In this document: piece by piece, positions 33,935 through 40,080 of the stretch | How the letters are laid out: every line of letters begins with the position of its first letter | How positions within the stretch are numbered: position 1 is the stretch's first letter | DNA from: CAYMUL01 sp964393605 | GTDB lineage: Bacteria > Bacteroidota > Ignavibacteria > Ignavibacteriales > Ignavibacteriaceae | Length of the DNA: 40,080 nucleotides | NCBI GenBank assembly: GCA_964393605.1 | Contig: CAYMUL010000031.1 | Coordinates: forward strand, 1 to 40,080 | Direction: 5' to 3' | Position numbers and translations under genes: made by a program | Notes under the pieces: generated by a model | Databases searched by the model: none | What the model was told of the DNA's origin: nothing | Seen by the model: the letters and a program-made list of their open reading frames with translations, nothing else

Positions 33935-33938
33935 AATT

Positions 33939-35153
33939 ATGATGAGAAGACATAAACAAATGCGCAAGAAATGGATTCAATTTCTTATGCCTTTTTCTTT
34001 TTATACGTGGAAGAAAAAATTGAAACAGAAAAAAAACATCGGCACACGTTTTTGCAATTTGATGATAAGAAACAAGGGTTTTGCGTTTAGTGAATGCATG
34101 GCACTGTTAATGATAATAATTGGAACGGTTTTTTTTGTGGGGTGTGGTTCTAGTGGAACACTTGATATACCATGTAGCAATAATACTGCAAAGGTTGTAA
34201 GTTTATCATGCTCTCCACTGATTATTGAAGTTGGGCAGCCTTGTTCTATTTCAGCACAATATCAAATTTGTAATGATTATTATGGTAAATTTTCACGGTT
34301 AGGAATTCAAGGACCAATTACTGGATCATCCACTCTAAGTACTATTGATGATACAATACCATATAATACACAATTTTACACTGCTTATTTCTCACACACT
34401 TTCACTCAACCGGGGAATTATGTTATATGGTTTTCAATTTCAAAAACCTCTAATAATTTACAAAACCCTGGTGGAGAGCTGAGAAAAGTAATGAACGTAA
34501 CAGTTGTTGGTGAGGAAATGAATAATTTCAAAATCATTGAACTATCTTCAGATGGCGATGAATTGTGGCAAAATTATAATTCAGGAGGTGTAACCTATAA
34601 CGCTGGTCAGGAGTTAAATACTGCATTCAACGAAGCTTTTACAAGAATTAATTTTATTGATCATAAAAAAAACCTTACGATACCAGATAGTTTCCCCAAT
34701 ATTACTAAGCTTTATGATTGGACAATAAATAATGCTGGGGGTACTTTCCCCGGCACACAACCATACGGATTGGACCCCAATGTTGTAATAATTGCTGGTA
34801 CAAAAAATATAGCTGACAAAACAACTGCGCCAGATACACTTGAACCCAATGTAACTGGTTTTAATTTTCCCCGAGTCGAAAATCAAATGCCTGCATTATG
34901 TTGGATAAGAGTTGATAGATTAAGAGAGATTTTCCCAAATCCAAACCAAAAGTATGATTTTATAAGATCATTAACAGGCACATCCATACATGAACTTGGG
35001 CATGCGAGAGAAATACCTGAAAGTGAGCATGACATACATAGCGGAACAAATAAGGATAAATGTGTAATGCACACAGATCGCAATATAGATTGGGATACTA
35101 ACCCAAGATTTTGTGACTATCATAAAAATAAAATAAAAATTGTAGTTTGGTGA
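33939..35153 (+). CDS. Exported metzincin-like metalloprotease with atypical N-terminus
   Basis: The 404-residue protein has no family I can name with certainty. A basic leader of 47 residues ends in KG, followed by FAFSE and a hydrophobic run (53-67), the pattern of a type IV prepilin cleavage site (G47/F48, E52 at +5). The run ends FFVGC (C69), which also resembles a lipobox. A beta-rich domain (about 75-190) precedes a catalytic domain with HELGH at 351-355. Beyond it are H364 and H367, then C375-x-M377 (a Met-turn-like CVM) and C392-x-x-H395. This resembles archaemetzincin spacing without matching it. It is likely an exported zinc peptidase; it is first of three genes behind leader copy 1. 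Confidence 0.72.
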   Translation: MMRRHKQMRKKWIQFLMPFSFYTWKKKLKQKKNIGTRFCNLMIRNKGFAFSECMALLMIIIGTVFFVGCGSSGTLDIPCSNNTAKVVSLSCSPLIIEVGQPCSISAQYQICNDYYGKFSRLGIQGPITGSSTLSTIDDTIPYNTQFYTAYFSHTFTQPGNYVIWFSISKTSNNLQNPGGELRKVMNVTVVGEEMNNFKIIELSSDGDELWQNYNSGGVTYNAGQELNTAFNEAFTRINFIDHKKNLTIPDSFPNITKLYDWTINNAGGTFPGTQPYGLDPNVVIIAGTKNIADKTTAPDTLEPNVTGFNFPRVENQMPALCWIRVDRLREIFPNPNQKYDFIRSLTGTSIHELGHAREIPESEHDIHSGTNKDKCVMHTDRNIDWDTNPRFCDYHKNKIKIVVW

Positions 35154-35157
35154 TAAC

Positions 35158-35976
35158 ATGAATAAAATAATTCTAATCTTAACAATTTTAGTATTCTTAA
35201 CAGCGCATTGTCTTGCGCAAAAAATAGAATACAGTTTAACTTTTGCTAAGGATACATTTTTAGTATGCGAAAATATTCTATGCAATTTAATACTGAAAAA
35301 CAAAACTTCAAATGAAGTCATCAAGGTAGAAAAAAAAATAAAGTGGAATTTATATAATCAAAATAATGAACCTATAGCTTTAGGACTATGGCATCTTAAT
35401 CGACTAAAGGCAGCATTTAATAGAACTTCTAACCCCGGAGAGGAAATCATCTTGTTAACAAAAAATATTTTACACATATACGGACAAATGTATAGCAAGA
35501 ATGCCCTTAATGTATATATTCCGGCGGGGAAGTATTTGTTTGAATTCATTATCTCAGAGGGTATCAACAATGAAATAATTGTAGTTGACTCGTTTTGGGT
35601 TAAAACTCCTTCCGGAGACGAGAGTTATGTTTTAACTAGATTTGTAGAGTTGGTTGATAAATTTCATACTCCGGAAGAGTTAAATTATCTTGTTGACACA
35701 TATCCTAACAGCGTCTATACAGGAGAAATTCTTAACCATATGTTAGCACTCTATATGAATTATTTCAATGATCCAGTTAAGTATAAAGAAGTTGAAAAAA
35801 TACTTGTTGAGGATTATCCCACTTCTACTTCTACTATGATAATTAAAAAGTATTTGAAAAGCATAAAAGATCCAACTATTCGGGCAGAAATTTTTAATAA
35901 AATTAAAATGAAAGTTAAGGGAACAATGTTTGAAAAGTTCTACGAGCAAGAACTTAAGGAATTTGAGGAGAAATAA
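35158..35976 (+). CDS. Secreted hypothetical protein with TPR-like C-terminus
   Basis: The 272-residue protein has a clean signal peptide (hydrophobic to about residue 18, cleavage near CLAQ). I do not recognise a family. Residues 22-150 are beta-rich and Ig-like in pattern (FAKDTFLVCENILCNLILKN, then PAGKYLFEF). Residues 160-270 are helical and look like tetratricopeptide-type pairs (ELNYLVDTYPNSVYTGEI, VEKILVEDYPTSTSTMI). It starts 4 nt after the metzincin-like gene stop and precedes the 1278-residue gene by 50 nt, so the three form one cassette. It lacks a T9SS tail and should stay in the periplasm. Confidence 0.75.
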   Translation: MNKIILILTILVFLTAHCLAQKIEYSLTFAKDTFLVCENILCNLILKNKTSNEVIKVEKKIKWNLYNQNNEPIALGLWHLNRLKAAFNRTSNPGEEIILLTKNILHIYGQMYSKNALNVYIPAGKYLFEFIISEGINNEIIVVDSFWVKTPSGDESYVLTRFVELVDKFHTPEELNYLVDTYPNSVYTGEILNHMLALYMNYFNDPVKYKEVEKILVEDYPTSTSTMIIKKYLKSIKDPTIRAEIFNKIKMKVKGTMFEKFYEQELKEFEEK

Positions 35977-36026
35977 AATTGATTTACTCACATAAAATTT
36001 TAGAATAATATTTAACGAGGTGTAGG

Positions 36027-39000
36027 ATGAAAATTAAAATAACAATCGTATTATTTTTATTGCTTGGTTTCGAATTGGGAGCTCAAATTTTTAATTTCAA
36101 ACCGGATGATGGTCCTATTAAAGTAAAAACCTCATCCGATCATGAATTAATAATAAATCTTTTTAAAGAATTGCAACACTCAATCAATGTAAGCGGTGGT
36201 TTTACAAATAGATTTCTCTCGGAAGATTATGAAAATGAACCCCACGCAAAAAAAATGGCAGATGATCTCAAAGTAATTAACATTAATCTTGAAAATATAA
36301 ATATTGAGATAAGAGACGAATTAAGTATTGTAAAAGCGGTGTTACTGCTTTCGGACGGCAGGAATGTTGAGGATTCATTAATATTAAAGAAGACTGAAAA
36401 TAGATGGTTAATTAAGGAATCAAAATATTTAGTGCAATTGAATGAATTGAAACAAAATAATAATAGAGGATTAAGTGGTTTTATTAGCCCTCGTATTCAA
36501 AGCTTCATCAGTCAACTGCAATATGCAAATACACCGCTCATTCAAAGACCTGCATTTTATACAGACTTAATGACGATTAATCGTAGTATCAGCAGACAAT
36601 TTCTTAACCTAGCGTTATATGCTGATGTTTTTGACGGCAAGGTAGTAAAGCTAATAAACAATGATTTTTTTGGAGCAACAATTGATGATAATTATGGACG
36701 GATGATTTATTTCAGTTATGATGGTTCATGGGTAAAATCTTACGGTGATAATACAGGCGATCATAACTTCATTTCACCACGAGATATTTCTGTGGATAAA
36801 TATGGGAATATATTTGTGATGGATTGGTTCCCGCCAGGAAAATTGGTTCATTTAATTTATAGCGCTTCCAATGAGTTAGTTAGTTATGTGCGTGAAATTG
36901 ACGTTCAAAATTGCACTCCAATTCCGAACGGTTTTGCAGTAGATTGTAATTCTACCCGGGACAATATTTATGATGATTATTTCTGGATTTCGGGAAAATA
37001 TGAAAATACAATTTATAAACTCGATTGGAACGGGGTGAAATTGGGCGCATATACTAAAATTACCAATCCTTACAAATCCGAAACAACTTTTATATATACC
37101 CCGACTAAGATTTCAGTATCTATTGATGGCGCTCCTTACAAAATGGCTTTTATAGATTCAGATAATAAAAGAGTTGTAATAGTAACCGAGATTTATGGTT
37201 ATCAGAATGATGAGATACTTGGAAGTTATTTTTATGTCAGATTCTCAAATAATCTTAATACGAATTTAAACTCAATTAGCTATCAATTGGGTTACACGGG
37301 AGAAACTATTTGGGTCAGCGATGAACGAAATGGAATGTTTCACCTTATCAGCCCGACCACAGGTTACTTAGCTTCAATAAATAATCTGAATAACATTTCG
37401 CAGTGGAATAAACCGCGTAACATGATTTCCACCAGAATGTCAAATAGCGCTTCTGATTACTATGGTTTAATTTCAATAGATCAGTGGGACGATGAACGGG
37501 GATTTAACACATATTTGGAAGGCGCAGAACTTAGAAATATTTTTCTAAGATATAATGTCCCATCATTCTGCTCTCCGATAAATACAAATATTTATGGTAC
37601 ATTTTTGACGCGAAGCAAAGTCAATGTAGATCTTCATTACTACAAAGCGGCATTGATAAACAGAGTTGTGACAGATTTCAATTTTGATTGCAATAAGGAT
37701 TGGCCAATTTTTCAATTCTGCAATCCCTACTTACCGAGCGAAGTAGGTATGTACACTGCAAAAATATTTGTTGAGCCACAGGATAATGATAACTATGGGG
37801 ATTGGCAAATGACTCCGTTGGAGTATAATTTCCATTTTGCGCTTCCGGTTTCCGGGGCGCTTAACGGTCCCTCCCAGTTTTCAAATTGTTCTGACTTAAC
37901 ATTCAATGTTGATATTCAGAGCGGCTCAGGCGATTTTACATATTCATGGTTCATTCGTAAAGGCTCAAATCATAGTTGGGTACCATTATCCGGAAACTCA
38001 AATCAGTTAATTCTGCCTGTTAATGACGGCAATACTACTTTTACTTTACGGTGTGATGTACATGATTCTTTTAATGACACTGAAATCTCTTTATCTAAAT
38101 CAGTTAATGGTATTACTCAAATCGGCGCTTTATCTTCCGATGAGACGTGGTGTGGAAATATCGAAATATTGGGTGATGTTATCGTGCCACGTGATATTAC
38201 TTTATCAATCGAACCAGGCGCATCATTAAGTTTTATGAATAACGCCTCACTAATAATTGATGGTTCGCTCATTTGCAATGGCGAATACAACAACAGAATA
38301 GGATTCAATTTCATTTCCCCCGATTATGAATACGAAAACGGAATAAAAATAAACCAGGGCGGAACTGCAAATATTTCTTACTCGGTGATAGATAACGCAT
38401 ACATCGGCATTACAATTAATGAAACAAACGCCGATGTAAACAATTGCGAAATTTCGAACTGCGGAAGAGGCATTTATCTTTACCGAACAAATTACGCCAA
38501 TGAAGATAGCTGGCTGATGGATAACAAAATATCCGGCTGCAGCTATTATGGAATATCAATGTATCAATCATCCCCATACATAATCGGCAACGAATTATAT
38601 GATAATGGAATGGCGTTGTTCTGCGATCAGTATTCTTCGCCATATCTTGGTTATGCGGAGACTTATGGTAATAACTATATACATAATAACTCAATCGGAT
38701 TGTTTGCAAACTTTTCATCAAATCCATTTCTCGGGCGGACTGGCTGTATTGCTTTTGGAGGTAACAATAGTTTTGTGAATCAAACATCTTATCATATACA
38801 AGCAATAAACTATTGTGAAATACTTGCTGAGAATAATTGGTGGCATCCCTTAACTGCAGGTAAGTTTTACAGTTATAATTCAAATATAGATTATGAGCCA
38901 TACCTTGAGTCGCCACCATTTAACAATCTGAATAATATGAAAAACTCCCCCGAAGAGTTAGCCTTTGATAGCAAATTTGCCAGGAGAGGTTTTGTTTCAG

Positions 39001-39863
39001 AAGTAATAACTGAAGAAAAAGAATTAGGATTCCAAAATGATTGGTGCATAAAATGGAAATTACTTTATGCAAGGAATCTTATAGAAGTAAAGAAGTACAA
39101 ACAGGCACAAAAAATATGTAAAGACGTAATAGAAGAATTTCCCGATTCTGCACTTTCACATTATGCAATTGATTTATTATGGCAGGCAAGCCGCAAGGGA
39201 GATAATGATTCGTTGAAAGGGTTCTTCAAGAAACTTTCGAAAAAGAAAGAGAAAAAAAGACTTTTCGCGTCTGGTGAAAAAATACTTGCGGGCTTCGAGA
39301 GAAATCTTCGAATCGAAAATCTGGATAGAATTATCGCCAAGTATTCGGGCGAACAAATTTTGGAAGCAGTATTGTTCGATAAATTCATCTATTATTTTAA
39401 AGAACAGAAGAATAAACAATTGGCGAGAGATATTTCAAATCAACTGGATTCACTTTTTCCCGGTACGCACACAGCACTCGAGGCTCATAGATTTTTGGGA
39501 GATGAACAGCAAGGTGGAAATATGTTATCGAAAGCAAATCTTGGCGCGGAGAACACGGTTGTAACCGGCGCGGATAATTTACCGAAGGAATACGAGTTGC
39601 GGGGCAATTATCCGAATCCATTTAATCCGAGCACGACGATAAGTTACGGGCTGCCGGAGGAGAGCAAAGTTCAAATAACCGTTTACGACATACTCGGAAC
39701 AAGAGTAACCGAATTGGTGAATGAAAATCAGTCAGCCGGATACTACAATGTAACGTTCAATGCGCGAAACCTTGCAAGCGGAATTTACATTTATAGATTC
39801 ACCGCCGTAAAACCGGACGGGAAATATTTTGAACGAGTTTCCAAGTTGATGTTGATGAAGTAA
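36027..39863 (+). CDS. Giant T9SS-secreted mosaic protein (propeller, Ig, beta-helix, TPR)
   Basis: The 1278-residue protein has a signal peptide ending near residue 19 (ELGAQ). Residues 35-140 look like an NTF2/SnoaL-type alpha+beta domain (inference). Residues ~185-480 hold NHL-like propeller strands (SPRDISVDKYGNIFVMDW). An Ig-like domain lies near 610-690, then a right-handed beta-helix at ~700-950 with NosD-like turns (YGISMYQSSPYIIGNELYDNG in pieces). A helical TPR-like part is at ~1005-1150. The last ~90 residues are a T9SS type A sorting domain: YPNPFNPSTTISYGLPE, then VYDILGTRV and LASGIYIYRF. No catalytic motif is seen. It is probably a surface-exposed or released binding protein. 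Confidence 0.9.
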   Translation: MKIKITIVLFLLLGFELGAQIFNFKPDDGPIKVKTSSDHELIINLFKELQHSINVSGGFTNRFLSEDYENEPHAKKMADDLKVININLENINIEIRDELSIVKAVLLLSDGRNVEDSLILKKTENRWLIKESKYLVQLNELKQNNNRGLSGFISPRIQSFISQLQYANTPLIQRPAFYTDLMTINRSISRQFLNLALYADVFDGKVVKLINNDFFGATIDDNYGRMIYFSYDGSWVKSYGDNTGDHNFISPRDISVDKYGNIFVMDWFPPGKLVHLIYSASNELVSYVREIDVQNCTPIPNGFAVDCNSTRDNIYDDYFWISGKYENTIYKLDWNGVKLGAYTKITNPYKSETTFIYTPTKISVSIDGAPYKMAFIDSDNKRVVIVTEIYGYQNDEILGSYFYVRFSNNLNTNLNSISYQLGYTGETIWVSDERNGMFHLISPTTGYLASINNLNNISQWNKPRNMISTRMSNSASDYYGLISIDQWDDERGFNTYLEGAELRNIFLRYNVPSFCSPINTNIYGTFLTRSKVNVDLHYYKAALINRVVTDFNFDCNKDWPIFQFCNPYLPSEVGMYTAKIFVEPQDNDNYGDWQMTPLEYNFHFALPVSGALNGPSQFSNCSDLTFNVDIQSGSGDFTYSWFIRKGSNHSWVPLSGNSNQLILPVNDGNTTFTLRCDVHDSFNDTEISLSKSVNGITQIGALSSDETWCGNIEILGDVIVPRDITLSIEPGASLSFMNNASLIIDGSLICNGEYNNRIGFNFISPDYEYENGIKINQGGTANISYSVIDNAYIGITINETNADVNNCEISNCGRGIYLYRTNYANEDSWLMDNKISGCSYYGISMYQSSPYIIGNELYDNGMALFCDQYSSPYLGYAETYGNNYIHNNSIGLFANFSSNPFLGRTGCIAFGGNNSFVNQTSYHIQAINYCEILAENNWWHPLTAGKFYSYNSNIDYEPYLESPPFNNLNNMKNSPEELAFDSKFARRGFVSEVITEEKELGFQNDWCIKWKLLYARNLIEVKKYKQAQKICKDVIEEFPDSALSHYAIDLLWQASRKGDNDSLKGFFKKLSKKKEKKRLFASGEKILAGFERNLRIENLDRIIAKYSGEQILEAVLFDKFIYYFKEQKNKQLARDISNQLDSLFPGTHTALEAHRFLGDEQQGGNMLSKANLGAENTVVTGADNLPKEYELRGNYPNPFNPSTTISYGLPEESKVQITVYDILGTRVTELVNENQSAGYYNVTFNARNLASGIYIYRFTAVKPDGKYFERVSKLMLMK

Positions 39864-39932
39864 AAATTTGTATAAAAGAGAATGATCGGTTGATTTGACC
39901 ATCAATAGAAAACTGAAATTTAAGTTTTATTC

Positions 39933-40028
39933 AAAAAATATTTTTCCCAAATTTGAACATTTTACTTGATATTGAGCGGTTTTTTTTTTATAGGTTACGC
40001 ACGAGTAAATAAATATTTTTTTAGTTAT
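39933..40028 (+). repeat. Leader repeat, copy 2
   Basis: About 96 bp matching 33827-33920. Differences are scattered substitutions plus a shorter T tract (10 instead of 12 T). The match ends at ttagttat, as in copy 1. After it there is no GGAGG-ATG within the visible 52 nt, so the downstream start is different or further away. Confidence 0.88.
39966..39994 (+). promoter_or_regulatory. Promoter with a 10-T tract in the spacer (copy 2)
   Basis: The -35 is TTGATA (39966-39971) and the -10 is TATAGG (39989-39994), 17 nt apart. The run of 10 T is at 39980-39989. Both boxes are a little weaker than in copy 1, but the spacing is the optimum 17 nt, against 18 in copy 1. Confidence 0.62.
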
Positions 40029-40080
40029 GAGTCCTCTCTAAAAAGCTAATTTTCAATATTCTAACTTTTTAGATGTTTTA

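Larger units (their letters stand above)
39864..40080. other. Right-edge spacer with leader copy 2
   Basis: No coding sequence is complete here. An imperfect hairpin (TGATcGGT/ACCATCA, about 39882-39904) follows the T9SS gene without a T run. From 39933 the leader repeat begins; the gene it serves must lie beyond 40080. Confidence 0.6.

Noticed and set aside
38416..38919. 167-residue minus-strand reading frame
   Set aside because: It is antisense to the beta-helix part of the large T9SS protein and has no start signal or recognisable motifs; the repeat structure of the real gene explains its openness.

Overview
The window reads as chromosomal DNA from a low-GC bacterium of the Bacteroidota/Chlorobiota/Ignavibacteriota side of the tree, most likely an Ignavibacteriales-type organism. 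The strongest signs are two large secreted proteins ending in a type IX secretion (T9SS) type A sorting domain of the YPNPFNP class, a bacillithiol gene (bshC), and many secreted or lipoprotein peptidases. The placement is inference from protein style; there is no rRNA in the window.

Layout. 1-490: tRNA-Gly(GCC) and tRNA-Cys(GCA), each preceded by degenerate copies of itself that carry a small hairpin inserted in the D-arm. 505-1446 (minus): a small membrane-anchored protein and a DUF2179-type membrane protein. 1514-6713 (plus): a tight housekeeping operon pcm, miaA, an AtuA-like pair, prfB (with a +1 programmed frameshift at a UAA stop), a lone cyclic-nucleotide-binding domain, and yjbQ. 6744-11234 (minus): a translationally coupled run, M1 peptidase, MmcQ/YjbR, aminotransferase and MenC-like enolase. 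11406-12262: an orphan HigA-like antitoxin and a cluster of palindromes. 12263-23110 (minus): FecR-like protein, M48/TPR peptidase, 1166-residue T9SS metallopeptidase, TolB-like lipoprotein, degenerate receiver/GAF protein, and an exonuclease/GIY-YIG fusion. 23296-29056 (plus): an overlapping operon ymdB-like, folD, deoC, HicB-like, trmH-like (no canonical start codon), aroA and an ABC ATPase, converging on bshC (29053-30681, minus). 30849-33598 (plus): an envelope-lipid/glycan trio of flippase-like protein, processive-type glycosyltransferase and NodB deacetylase.

33599-40080 is the most accessory-looking part. A roughly 95-bp promoter/leader module with a 12-T tract between the -35 and -10 boxes precedes three exported-protein genes: a metzincin-like metalloprotease with an ambiguous prepilin/lipoprotein N-terminus, a small secreted protein, and a 1278-residue mosaic with a T9SS tail. 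A second copy of the same leader, with a 10-T tract, lies at the right edge and presumably drives a gene outside the window. This repeated, homopolymer-containing promoter ahead of surface protein genes is my best candidate for something undescribed: a possible phase-variable surface-protein system.
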